A stretch of DNA of 64,000 nucleotides from Prostheceraeus crozeri. Taxonomy: Eukaryota > Platyhelminthes > Polycladida > Euryleptidae. The stretch lies in NCBI GenBank assembly GCA_907163375.1, contig CAJQUW010008587.1:720525-784524 (forward strand). Direction: 5' to 3'. Every line of letters begins with the position of its first letter. The first letter of the stretch is position 1. The notes beneath the pieces were generated by a model. The model was not told the origin of the DNA, did no database searches, and worked only from the letters and a program-made list of their open reading frames with translations. The position numbers were made by a program, and so were the translations under genes. Below are positions 47,657-60,012 of the stretch, piece after piece.

Positions 47657-50344
47657 GACTTTTCAATCGTGTTCATACATCGCCTGTGTTGCTTCTGATG
47701 TGTTTTGTGAATAGAGCTTTCTTCGCTATATATAAGGATGGCTTCATCTATTGTGCGGCTGTTGTTCTGTCGGGATAATCATGAAGGAAAACTGTAATAT
47801 TGTAGATTTGTGTAATTCGATATCGATTATAGTATTACAGAAAATCTGATTGATTTTTGCCATATATGAACGTTTTTCATTATATTTCGTCATTTGAACG
47901 TGTTTTTCAAATTTGCTTATAAACTGTAGAATTTGATCAACATCGCAAAACGTCAGATGATTATGAATGATTGTATTTTCCACCTGCATGCAACATTTCA
48001 TGTAGACTGAATGATAACTTCGAGAATTGTGGTAGTTTATGTGAAGTGTAAAGGTCCAAAATGGCAATTATGTGATAAAGTCTCAACAAGAATGTTATTG
48101 GCAAAGATAAATGGCGCCGTTCTGAGAAGTGGTTGGATCATTTTAGATGGCAGGCGACGAAGTGGCTGACAATACAAAGCAATACAAGCACGGGCTTGAC
48201 AGGTTGAAAAGATAGCCATCCTTCTGATCATTAGCTCCTGATCACACCAACTCCTTTATTTACATGCTTAGTAGTAGGCTATTTTCCCGAAGTACATGAA
48301 ATTGTATGTTGATGGAAAATGCTATCACTTAAGCGACATTGCTGAGTTGATGAATTCTATGATTACCACCAAAAGTACCCAATACAATACTAAGAGTTCA
48401 CAATGCAATATTGGACCGTGCCGTTTTCGACATTGTCATTGACTTCCGTGACAGGAGACATAGACTAATGGTAATGCGTTGTTGTACTCAACATATTGTA
48501 TATCTTCTAATAGAACTCGGGTCAGACTCAGAAGCATCTTATGGACCCTATAGCCCATACATAAACATCCCGTTACTGCTGTACAATTGTCCATGTACCT
48601 ACCTTTTAACTGGTAGGTATTCATATGCAAGACATGACGATTTCACAATTAGTTGGCTAATAATGACACAGTGAATTCTACATGTAATTCCATCTTTGAT
48701 AATGTACTGATACGTACCGGTATACCCGTGCGCACCCACGTATCACACGTAGTCTTCCTTCATTCGCAATTCCTTGTAGCGCGTGGGTTTCTATGACTTG
48801 CGTATAGCACGGACACCAGAAACAAAAATTAGACAAACTTATGTGTTGAATAATTATGTTAGAGATAGTATGCTACAAGAATACCTCGGCTACTCAAGAT
48901 ATCAGGCGTATGTAAGAAAGATATAACGATATACTGTACTAGCAGCGAGAGCCGTCATATAATAGGCCGGTATTTTTATGTAGGTTCACCGAATGCTATG
49001 GTTGATATCGTGCTTTTGCTGATGCATTTTTAATGTAATTGAATAGTAGAACCCGGGCCTCTAATAAAACCCGGGTTCTATTAGAAGATATACGGTGGTT
49101 TCAGTGCTTTTCTATGGCAGGACAGAAATGAAGAGGGTGCAAAAACATATCTAGACCAATAACAATAGGTACTGGTGGCTTGTCAGTATACTTTGAAAAT
49201 ATTCAGCGTTATCGGATCTAGTGAAATACAAAATTATTTTGGTGCAGCAACTTGCATATTTCAGTAACTTGATTCTGAAGACTTCTAAAGATCTAATAAT
49301 CTGCGCGTAGTCGAGCAGCTGAGATTACCATCAACAAACAGCCGCTGTCCATTATGGTCTCACTAACTGAAACAAAGCGAAAAGTCAGATTTCCTTGAAA
49401 AAAACCTGCACGAAGTCTATAATAACATACTAACTTATGAGGGTCTTGCAAAAATTGGAAAAAGCGGGCGGAGTTACCTATTTTTACCGGCATATCTTCA
49501 TCAAAACTTACATATTGACCAACTGTCACATTCCAGCTCGTAACTACTGTACAATGTTGCTTATTTCCTTCAATTTTCTGTCATTAAAGCACGAACTGCG
49601 GCGATGTCGAATCGATCCGTATGACTGCGACGTGTTTTGGACTTTGGTATGACAACATTCTGACTTCTTAGTCGAAATTAAGATGTCTTTCGTTATATCT
49701 CAACAACAAAATTCGATTTGAGCATACTTTCTTGATCATTGATTCTGCTGGAATACTTCTAATCAGTTTTTCAGTTGTTGTATGACTGCTGATTTTCTGT
49801 TATGCTAAAACAATTAATTTTAGATATTTTCTAGCAAGTGGGAATCTAAAAAATTAGAATCAGGCATCTACAGCAGCAGACCTTTAACAAACTCTTGCAT
49901 AGAATGATAGAAGTTTTAAATTTCTTATGCTCAGAAAAGAGACAAATATTGATGGCCACAGTCATCACGATGAAGACCGATTCATGGTGCTCACCAACCG
50001 CCAGGTCGTTATGAAGATGATATTTAGCGGCATCAAAAATTTGTAAATTTAATAATTAGGAACATATCAACATAAACAGAATTTCTGGATGATATTAAAC
50101 TTTTGGCAATTTTAGAATCCAACTTTCTGTATAGCCGTAGAAATTATCAGGAATAATGTTTGCGTATAATTACTACATAGTTTCATAAACTAAAGCCCAT
50201 AGATTGCGGCGATAAGAGATAAAATGCTTAAGAACTGATTGATCAAAATACCCCTTTTCTTCGAAGTAGATTTAATCTTGGTTTTATAAATGGAAAACTG
50301 ACAAATTGATGAAGCATTGTCCGTTTTAAATTTGAAATAATTAT
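47657..50344. other. Intron, no gene recognised
   Basis: A short perfect palindromic pair AGAACCCGGG / CCCGGGTTCT lies at 49048-49079. No other structure. Confidence 0.55.
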
Positions 50345-50560
50345 TATTTACCACCGGAGCTGTGGCCTTGTGGTTGAGTGTTCGCTCTGCGTCCGGGAGA
50401 CCTTGGTCGGGCCAAACCTAAGACTTTTAAAATAGGTACATTCTGCATTCTTGCTAAGCAATCAGCACAAAAGGAATGAGAGTGGATGAATGACAACTCG
50501 GCCACATGGAAGAATGGCTCCTTGTCTAATGTCCTTTCGAGTATAAACAAGGTTCATTTA
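50345..50560 (+). mobile_element. tRNA-derived SINE-like element (family 2)
   Basis: The head GTGGCCTTGTGGTTGAGTGT matches the head of the hammerhead-bearing units for its first 16 bases. It continues GTCCGGGAGACCTTGGTCGG and GCCAAACC (an altered B box). The body after that is different and has no hammerhead. Confidence 0.6.
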
Positions 50561-51737
50561 TTTATTTTGTTTCGACTTGCATAATATGTGACTAGTGCAT
50601 TTGGTAGGATGTCCGCAAGTTTATGTGTTGAGATAGTGTCTTGGTTAAAGCAAGACCACATCGAGAGCTCCTACGTCTACTTGAAGTGCTACCGGTCATG
50701 ATTTTGAAAGGACTTATCTACATTTAAACTTGGGTGGAACAGAAGAGAATAAATAATAACTAAAGAAAATAATTAAGTAGTGGAAGTAAATAAATAATAT
50801 GTCATTTCAAAACATTCGGATTCAAATAAATGAAAAATAATCTGGAATACATTCAAATGAAACATCAATTTGGCTCTTAGAGAATTAAATCACGGGTTTC
50901 ATCACCATCAGAATTAATAGAAATTAATTCATCTCTGCATCGTGTCTTTATTTCAGTCAATAGACTCAAACCAGGTGACATTGACAATTTATTCATCAAA
51001 ATGTTCCAGAGAGGAATTCTTGTATGAATACTATCTTTAAAGCTTTAAGTAATTTATTATCTGTTGACATGTTACTGTCAGCGCAGCAGTATAAATTGAA
51101 ATCGTGTTTAGATTGATTGTTATTAAGTGTGACGAACAACTGATATTCAACAACAAAACTCGCAAAATTCAAAGATAGAATTCCTCTCTCGATCGTTGCC
51201 TCATGCTTGCATGTGACATTGTTGTGCTTTGTAAATTTAGGAATATTTTTCAATATTAGATGGTTTTCAGAAATTACTTGAAATGGTGACTTGGTGCTTT
51301 ACTGACAACTGAGTTTGTCGAAATGTGTATTTTATTAGAATTACTTATCAGACTGCATATTAATCAACTGGAAATGTCAATATTTCTGACCATGTAGTCA
51401 TGTGCTCATTTGTTAAAGTTAACAACAGAAGGAAATCAAGTGAATATTTTTCATTTCGTGTGGAAGTGAAAAGACAATTTTCCCATGTAAATTGTCGGGA
51501 GGTAAAATCAACTTTTCAGTCTCACGGGATGAGAAAGATAACTTTTCCTTACGCAGCTAACTTTTTCAATGAAAATTCCTATACAGAACAAATCATAGAA
51601 GTCTCTAAACAAGTCATGATTAGCCAGAGACTACCAAGATATCAATGTAGTCACAGGATTAGCTCATTCATAGATTTCGCGGTGTAACCATCAATCTTAT
51701 AATAAGCAAGTCACAAAATGAAAATCTACATTCTTTC

Positions 51738-51845
51738 GAGAAGAAATAAACGTTTCCTCCCTTAGATATCTGTCCATCCCTCGCTGCGCTCGAGATGGGT
51801 CGCTGTATAACAGAGCTGCAGGAGGAAAAGTTGATATTTCTTCTC
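51738..51845. repeat. Short inverted repeat, ~108 bp
   Basis: GAGAAGAAATAAACGTTTCC pairs with the reverse complement of sequence ending 51845, with a few mismatches. The loop holds a GC-richer stretch with CTCGCTGCGCTCGAG. Confidence 0.65.
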
Positions 51846-54335
51846 TCAAGAAAATAGCTATAGTGAACAAGTGAATATAATGCACAATCAGTGGCGTATT
51901 CTCCGTACCTGCGAGGCCTTCGGCGCATACTCAAAAAAAATTTCCCAACAATTATAAAAATGAAAAATGTCATCATTCATTTAAATTCGATAACTTCTCG
52001 TGACAGCTGTGCACAGCTTTCCGTCTCAAAAATCAGACGCTCAACCTCATTGAACAGTTTTGCAGCACGTGCTCGAATCACAGCTGTTTTCTTCGAACAA
52101 TTAGACACACAAGCTGGTCGTGTGTTCAGACGGAGCATTGATGTTCAGACAGCGAAAGAGAGTTGTGTGCGTGTGAGGCAGTAAGCGCACGCGCCCGAGC
52201 CAATATTGGCTTTCCCGATAGACATAAATGCTTTGCCTTCTCCAATTTTTGCAATGAAATTCTACGCAATTCTTGATCGAGTCGCGGTACCTAAATATAG
52301 TAAGGGAAGCGCAACCCAATTGTTCCTGGATTCGCTTAATGTAAGAGAGGCCACTATGTCAACAGTAGCAGATGGCTGAAGTTCAGACAAGACTGCGATC
52401 AGATGATGAGTGTTCTCCAATGAATGCAGAGTAATACATCTGACTCGAACACCCAGATTCGGTAGAATTCCATAACTTGTTTTTACGTTATTGATGTGAC
52501 GCTATCATTAGTACTGCAGATGAGATCATAACCACGCCTTTCGTCCGAAGAGAATATACTGAAAAGATGACAGTCGTCAAGCAAGGTGGGCCAACACCTG
52601 ATATAAAATGAAAGTAGTCACAGAGAAAGAAATACACAAGACATTTTAATGCATCAAAACTTCAAACAAGTGAGTGGCTGACCGGCCGTGAGAAACACAG
52701 GAAACTGTTGGCCTTGCCTTCTTTTTCTCGAGATAATGTGGTCTCAGCTCCTTGGGTAAGGCGGTTAAGCAACATGAGCAATCATTTCTCATGTGCACAT
52801 TCAGTTGGCCTTAAAAGTGTTCGGGATATTGTTATCAAAAATTCAGCTGTTATGAAAATTAATGTTGTAACATAAAAGTGTTTGGTATAGAAATAGTATT
52901 CCAATGCCGAGTGAAGGCCTATGGTCTCGGAGCACGCGACGCCACTGTGCACAATATATCTATATAATAGTGAAAGTATATAATTAGTGAAATATCTACA
53001 AATTATGCAAATCTATCATTTGACCGAAATAGGCATTTATATATCTAAATGACAATTCCTGTTTGTTGATGACTAAAATTCGGTCGAAACCTGAATAACA
53101 TTTCTGGTTACTTTAAATTGTATAAAGATAGCACACATTAGATGTACAATTAAATCATACTTTTTGCAGAATGTAGTAAAGTTCAAAGTAAATAAAAGTC
53201 AAAGCTTGTATATCAATCTGAATGATGGAAATTTTGTATGAAGGAAAATGTATATGGAGGGATGCTCATTCCTGTCATTTCGTAGACAATTTCGGAGCAT
53301 TGTGACTGATTGTCAAACAGTAAATTGCCTTCTAAGTTGAATTTTATTATTCTTAAAGCATTCTTCATATTGCTATGTATGAAATCTCAATTCACATAAT
53401 TTAGTAAAATTTGCTCGCAAGAACATTTCCTTTTTCAATTACTAACTCAAGCACACCAGCACAAAGAGCTTTAAAGAGTTCTGTTTACAAATTTACCGGC
53501 AATTGTATTCTGACGTCTCATGTATGATCGCTGCCTTTCTGCAAGAGACCATCAAATCGATTGTGAATATGTTTGTAATTTCACCACCTATTTTCATTAT
53601 TGATGTGTTAAGAATAGCTTATATTTCTGAATTAGCGAAATTTTATTTTCCTCTAATATAGGGATTTTCATGTATGCAGTAATGACAATATCTTCGATTA
53701 TTTGGATTAATAACCAATGGAATGTATGAATCAATGCATGTCATTCATCTCTTCTACACTATCTTTATTAGCCAGATATTAGTAATTGCTAAACGATGTT
53801 TGTAATTGTCAATGGCACTGTAGTTTCATAAAATCTTCCACACGGTCTTTGCTTCAAATCTTTCATTAGCAACTTTTCAGTAGATCCATAACATGTAATT
53901 TGATATATAATGCAATCATATTGTACAATTGTGAAGTTATCATAAGTAATGTTTTGAGTGATAGTTTGATACATACTGCAAATGAAAAATGGTAGAATTA
54001 GTATTTTTGTTTTAATCTATCTTAGCGTTGAAATGAGACTGTAACTGTATACTGCAATGCCTTCACGTTGATATATCTTATGATACGATCACGGAATTTA
54101 TGCTTTCAATCAGCGCTTTCACAAATGCACGTACCGTATGCGTCGTTTATGCTGCAGGGTTACACATGAACTTACTAGTAATTTGAAAACTCCATAAATA
54201 TAGACTTTTGAGTCTCATCTATTGGAAAAGAAATCATCGGGATAACTGGTTCCTAGGTAACTTACATGGACAAGAACTGCTCAGTATTTCCCATTTACAG
54301 ATAATTGTGTTTCCATGAAAAAGTCGGCCTGAGTT
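51846..54335. other. Intron, no gene recognised
   Basis: 51890-52330 is GC-richer than its surroundings, but no domain, splice-compatible ferlin exon or known repeat signature was seen. Confidence 0.55.
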
Positions 54336-55617
54336 TATCTTCATTTGTGTAGGAAGTAAGCACAAAGCCAGTTGATGTCTACGAAGTCGATTTTTATTGC
54401 GAGGCCCTTCAGCCACCACAGCCGTCTATCGTCTGGTAAGTGACAGGAACACGTCAGTAGATGATTAACGTCATTCATATTGCCGATGGTCAGACCACAG
54501 ATACAAATTGCTTTGTCTACGTTGCTTGGTCTAAAGATCACAATTTTTTAATGCTAATGGTCACGCTTAGAACTAGTCGTGAGGGGTCGCGACAGCCGAA
54601 TCCATCTCTGTGGGTCCGACACAACTTATACAAATATATAATATAATATAGAATATATAATGAGTATATAAATATATAGAAATAGGAACGAGCAGATAAC
54701 AAAATTACATGACTTCAAAATAAAAATAATGGCACAACGATACTACCTACAAATACTGGAAAGTAACAGTGAAGAAAATGAAGAAAATAATAATAAAAAA
54801 AACACAAATGTAGAGTCCACTAGGCCTCTTTAACATTCATTTCTCGCCAGTTGCACTCCTGATCAATAACTTTCATCCTTCGAGATTCACGCTGTGACCG
54901 GAGTCCCAGGCATGGTGGGCAACATTCGAACGCACGACGTCACAGTCACGAATGGTATATCGATGACACATTGGTTTATTGGCTAACTTCTTCAGACGAC
55001 TTGCTTGCATTTATGGAATTTTTGAACAGCCTGATTCTCAGCATCAGCGCTACAATAGAGAAGGAGATGGATGGCATTCTACCGCGTTCTTTTTCTTTCT
55101 TCCAAAGTTCGCCTTGACTCCCCGACATAGCTCCACTCACAGTCCTGATAGTCCTGCGGTAGCTGGTAAACCACGCCAAACTGTGTAGTAGGAGCAGGGC
55201 GTTTCCTCACCAACTGACTCCATAATATGGTCGTAGGCCTCATCCCAACACGAACATCCACTCTCCGTAAAGCACTCCTGATCCGCTCAGAAAATTTGTG
55301 GACTCTACATTTGTCTTCGTGCTATAGAACTAAGCACCGCATCAGTGTCTTTTGGTTTCTTTAGTATTTTGTTCATTTTCTTTACTGTTACTTTCCAGTA
55401 TTTGTAAGTAGTATCCTCGTGCCAACACTTTTATCTTGACATGTTATCTTATTATCTATTCGTTTCTATTTCTATTGTATAATTTGCGTCTGACAATTTG
55501 AAGTATGAGTGACGTTAATCATCCACGGATGTCTTCCTGTCATTTGCCTGACGACAGAAAAACGAAAATCAACTGGCTTTTGGCTTGCTCCCCACATAAA
55601 TGAAGATAATTATGTGC
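54336..55617. repeat. Long inverted repeat enclosing a Penelope-like endonuclease
   Basis: The left arm (about 54336-54830) and right arm (about 55297-55617) are reverse complements. Shared blocks include CAAATACTGGAAAGTAACAG, ACAAATGTAGAGTCCAC at the inner edges, GATGATTAACGTCA and CAGTTGAT. The left arm has roughly 160 bp extra. The space between is the minus-strand GIY-YIG relic. Penelope elements can carry LTR-like repeats in inverse orientation, which this layout resembles. Confidence 0.85.
54812..55300 (-). pseudogene. Penelope-like element relic: GIY-YIG endonuclease
   Basis: On the minus strand the frame reads RSALRRVDVRVGMRPTTILW, then FGVVYQLPQDYQDCEWSYVG, ESRRTLEERKR. After frameshifts it continues SNVAHHAWDSGHSVNLE and RMKVIDQECNWREMNVKEA. 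PLE proteins have LRRVGIKVYxKP, GVVYQIPCxDCxxxYVGETGRSLExRxxEH, SxxAEHAWxxxHxIxW and DRExxxxxRxxxEA in that order. The domain is complete in outline but broken by frameshifts. It lies exactly between the arms of a long inverted repeat (separate entry), which may be PLE pseudo-LTRs in inverse orientation. Confidence 0.82.
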
Positions 55618-56798
55618 ACAGCACACATAAATACATTATTTTTCATGCAAACCTGCTTGATGCAAGTCTAAATGACTTTATTTGACGTCCCATCTAGATA
55701 TTTTGTTCATTGAGTTGCTGCAATGATTTTCAATATATGAAAGCGATTTGCTAATATATACATAATATTTTTAAATAAATATCAAAAGTAATTCCTTTTC
55801 TTGCGAAGCTAGAATGTACGAAATTAAATGTATTCAGATTTACTTGCATCGAATCCATGTCCGACGAATTTCATATCTCTCTGGCATTTACGTGTTACCG
55901 AAAGATTTGTATGTACAATTTAGTTTTATGAAATTAATGTTTTTAGATTTTGTGCTTACTTATTCCTTGTTGGGCTTTAGATGTACCACAACATTTGAAT
56001 ATTCACTTCATTGCTTTTCTTCTCTCATGTAATTACAGAATAATGCGAGTATCATACATGAAACTATTAAGCTCAAACATCTTGGATGTTTCATTGAAAT
56101 ACTAAAGGCACAAATTCTAAGCATTTGCATAGCCTTTGATTTTAATAGATTGCTATTCCACTTGTTATTTAAACAATCCCTTAGGGATTTCTGATCAGGA
56201 TTTCTTGCTTTCATCCCATATGCCATTGATAAAGACGCAAGGCGCAAAGTTTGGTATTTCTTTATTTCTGCTAAAATGCCAACAGCATAATATAAGGAAG
56301 TTTTCAACACAACTGTATGATAAAAAATATCTAGAGGTATATAGAATTGTCAGGCTGCATGTACATGGTTCAAAATTATTTCTTAGAAACAAACCCAACA
56401 AAAATTCTAGAATCATATCCATCGAATACAAAATCAATTATCTATTTGATAGTTAATTACAAGTTATTGTGCTCGCTCTTTATACCTAGTGACTTCTGCT
56501 TCACCACTCCGCACTGATTTTACTTACATACATTTTATCAGTAGACAAGTATCTCAATATTAACTTGTTCATTGTTAGCTGCTCAACTTATGACTTTTTA
56601 AATAATAATCAAATACTAAACAGACATTTTGTATGTCATGGTTTAGATGTTTGGTAGCTCTTTAGATCCTACTAACGACATCAAATAACTCTCCAAGTAG
56701 CCAAAGAAAGCGGGCTCCTAAAATCGGATTACTTTGTGAATCTAAATTCTGAAATTTGACGTAAAGATGATCAATATTTATTAATTCGATTTTGGCAG

Positions 56799-56868
56799 GA
56801 CGATGATGATGACGATGGCTCAGATTTTGACGTTCTCAATGATATTGAAGTAGACATCAAGAGTGAAG
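56799..56868 (+). CDS. otof: Otoferlin-like ferlin, exon g (acidic linker)
   Basis: The acceptor is ttttggcag ending at 56798 and the donor is gtgagc at 56869. The exon is 70 bp, phase 0 in and phase 1 out (residues 449-471 plus one base). It encodes six Asp in a row followed by GSDFDVLNDIEVDIKSE. Composition alone would be weak evidence. The phase fits both neighbours, and vertebrate otoferlin has a similar acidic then Lys-rich stretch after the DWWS block. The 13.2-kb intron before it is the longest in the window. Confidence 0.8.
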
Positions 56869-57599
56869 GTGAGCTGATGATTATTGTATATTGGCTTTAA
56901 TGCTCTTATCATGTGGGAGAGGATTGCACAATTTTGAAAGTAATGAGTATTGCAAATTATATCTATCCTATATTATATCTATACATGCAGTTCATCTTCA
57001 TCATGTGACAGTTATTTGGTGAATGTGAAGCTGCAAGATCCTGCAAATATTGGTGCTTGTCAATAATCACAATTAATTGACAATTTTTTGTGATGATGGT
57101 GAAGTTGATGAAATCTACTCAAATTGTGATGATATCATGCAAATAAATGGCGGTCCGCTTCATCGATAGGTGTATGATCCTGGCTCATCAAGAGTATCAA
57201 GTCATGATTATGTGGTAACTCATATCTATACTATTCATTTTGTATGTGGCTAAAAAAGCCGCCGGCTTCAATAAATTGATCAATGAGTAGGCCTATATAT
57301 TACGTATGACGAAAGTTGACCGGTCATGGTGTGTAAACACCGCCAGGTTGAATGGCTGCGGAAGCGTAAGGCATGGCTATTTACTGAGAGGTATGTGATG
57401 AACGTTAATCTGAGTGCGTTCCTAGATAGACGTTAATGCAGCGTTGATATAATATTAAATAGGCCCATAACTTTAATATACTTGATGCTAGCTTGGGTGT
57501 TAACAGATTGCCTTGATAATTGAGTGCTTATACCGGCAACGCCGCCTGTTCAACCGTCACTATCAATGTGTTCAAAGAAAAAAGGCATGGTGCAGTCTT

Positions 57600-57685
57600 C
57601 GCTTTGATCCTACCAAGGTTTGAACCCTGGTCTCTCGATCACAGAGATAGCACTCTACAAAATGTCATGCTGAGCCGATGTCGTG
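57600..57685 (-). mobile_element. tRNA-derived SINE fragment
   Basis: On the minus strand: GTAGAGTGCTATCTCTGTGA, GAGAGACCAGGGTTCAAACC (exact B box) and TTGGTAGGATC. The T arm CCAGG...CCTTGG pairs. The D arm is disrupted by inserted bases, so it is not a working tRNA. Confidence 0.55.
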
Positions 57686-58858
57686 ATTGTAGACTTAATT
57701 AACGTGTATCATTTCTCCCATAGATATTGTTCCATGAATCCAAAGAATTAGAATCGAGAAACAATTGTTCAATTGAACAAAACTAAATCCCAGGGCGTTT
57801 CAAAAATAATTTCTACCATGTAAATGTGCTAATAAACTTGTCCACATATACAATGATCGATTGATGATTCACCATTGATTTGCCCTTTAAAATCTATCAT
57901 AAATATTCCAGATTCAGGTACTCTTTTGGTATCCTTCGTGACTTGATAGAATTTTGTGTGGTAGTAACTTCATATATCCAGGAGTGAACATGAGGTTTGA
58001 TCAGTATTATCCCTAATACATTCGATTCACATTTCTCGAGTAGACACTTATGCAATGCTGATTTATATTTACATCTCATTATCTATGTTTTGTAAGGAGG
58101 AAAGATTCTGAAGGCATTGTCGAGAAATTTTCATTTCTAAAAATATCTTTTGACCTTGTAAGTATGCACTGCTAAAAAGCTGCACTTCTCAGCCTTTGTT
58201 GGCAGGTTCTAATAATGTAACTGTACTACGAGTATCTTCCACTGCGTGATCGAAAAATTCGTCCAATGCGAATTTGTTATTTGAATTTGGGATGCTGGAC
58301 AGCATATAGAAACAAGGATTTCACACCAGTTCTACATTTCGTAACAGACATTTTAGAGGCGCTGCCTTCTCAATTGAAAAGCTATGTATGTCATCAACTC
58401 GCAGAACAATCAATAGTTGAATGCAAACAATATAAACCAGTTTTAAATGTCAAACAATTACATGCATTCATTTTTGTAGAAAGATCTTTTAATCCATGAG
58501 GTCAACACCTGTTTATTTTGTAAAAAGAAATGAATATAAGAAAATTTGCATCAGAAAAAGGTTCAAGTCAGAATAAAGAGGGTACTTAAAGTCCGATTAT
58601 ACTCTGTCTTGCATTCCCATTCCACAAGTGCGCCAACGAGTTCCGCGAATTCGCATATTTACGGCGCGAAAGATGGCAAATTGGGTTTGCACTTTGACCC
58701 ACATCATTAAGACAGAAGATGGTTTCTGCCATTTATTGGCAAGACAGCAAGTCAATCAATCAACTTTGTAAAAAAGTGGCTACAGAACAGGGTGGGATTT
58801 TGAAGCTACTGAAAGAACCACTTTGTAAATCCGAAAATACTACATTTCTTGAGATCCT

Positions 58859-59096
58859 ACACTGTAAACTGTAAATATCCGTTAAAATTAACAGCCTTTA
58901 AATTAGTCAATTAATTTAACATTATTTCACAGTCTGAACTGTAAATATCCGTAAAAGAAGGCGGATTTTATCTGTTACGTCATCACTCATCACGTTGTGA
59001 CGTCATCATTTTAAAAGATATTTGCGAATATTTTCTGTGAAGTTGAGCGGTTATCTTAGCCGTTTTTAACGGTGTACAGGTTACAGTATACAGTGT
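58859..59096. mobile_element. Short MITE, ~238 bp, copy 1
   Basis: The ends are inverted: ACACTGTAAACTGTAA on the left and ACACTGTATACTGTAA as the reverse complement of the right. Both ends share CCGTTAAAA a little further in. The interior repeats CTGTAAATATCCGT and has TGACGTCATC. A second, cut-off copy starts at about 63912. Confidence 0.75.
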
Positions 59097-59429
59097 CATG
59101 GGGTTATGAATTAGCAAAAAGACTTATAGCTTTCAATTCACAGTGCACAAAAAGTCTTCATGAAAATGTAATTTTTTAAAATGTACCAATACAATGTACC
59201 ACTTTGAAATGTAATCAATAGAGTGCTAGTAAATTCATTTGCAAAACTCTCAAGTGAAATTCATATAATTGAGTGTCAACTTTTGTTAAAGGCTAAATTG
59301 CTATCTGCTTTCAGTCCTTAAATCTGCTTATAATACGATGTCCAAATTAGTGGTCATTATTGATTTTGATATTATCAGAGTGATTCAAATGCTTCTTCAA
59401 AGAGATTTAAAATAATTTTGTTATTGCAG

Positions 59430-59560
59430 GAAATAAAGATGATGTCATCGATATCCCAGAGGGTGAAGAAGAAGATGACAAAAGGAAGAAGAAGAAAAAG
59501 AAAAAGAAGAAGAAGAAGGACAAAAAGAAGAAAAAGAAGTCTGGATTGCCATTTCGACGT
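59430..59560 (+). CDS. otof: Otoferlin-like ferlin, exon h (acidic then poly-Lys linker)
   Basis: The acceptor is ttattgcag ending at 59429 and the donor is gtaagt at 59561. The exon is 131 bp, phase 1 in and phase 0 out (residues 472-515). It reads GNKDDVIDIPEGEEEDD, then KR plus eleven Lys, Asp, six Lys, and SGLPFRR. Vertebrate type II ferlins also carry EEEKEKKKKKK-type runs in this linker. The run uses mixed AAA/AAG codons (59480-59539), which argues against simple slippage. Such a block could bind acidic lipids or act as a nuclear or ER sorting signal (inference). The antisense poly-Phe reading frame here is a shadow. Confidence 0.87.
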
Positions 59561-59913
59561 GTAAGTGAAGAAATTAACAAATTTGCATTGAATTTGATGA
59601 ATTTGAAAGTCATAAATTCATAACTGAAATTCGAAACTGTAATTTACATGTTGCAGATTTTGCGGGTACGTTTCATGTCCAAGAATAGTTGTCTTTTTAT
59701 CCTGCCTTAAACAACGCTTCGCTATTGCAGATAATTGTGTCCGTTAGCTTTTTACAGTTTCAACTTCATAGAGGCACCTTGTACGCTTTAATTGTGAAAC
59801 AATCGAACATGATAAATTGTCTTATTGAACTGAACACGTAGCAGAAAATGTGAAAACAAAGCCCCAGCTATTATCCTGAAGATATTAATTGTTATTTATT
59901 CTCTACAATGTAG

Positions 59914-60012
59914 GCGGATGCTTCCAAGGATTTCGCGAACGAAAAAGATGATGATGACATTGAATTTGAAGACAATGTCAAGGAGGACAACAGCTGGATT
60001 GAAAGGATTAAA
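59914..60012 (+). CDS. otof: Otoferlin-like ferlin, exon i (acidic linker)
   Basis: The acceptor is aatgtag ending at 59913 and the donor is gtaagt at 60013. The exon is 99 bp (33 codons, residues 516-548), phase 0 at both ends. It reads ADASKDFANEKDDDDIEFE and then DNVKEDNSWIERIK. The 353-bp intron before it is the shortest in the window. No domain is visible. Support comes from borders, phase and a position directly before the exon that leads into C2F. Confidence 0.82.

Noticed and set aside
49931..50045. Frame MLRKETNIDGHSHHDEDRF
   Set aside because: About 40 codons, no splice-compatible phase and no family resemblance; likely chance.
59407..59613. Minus-strand frame rich in Phe
   Set aside because: Antisense of the poly-Lys exon; no independent support.
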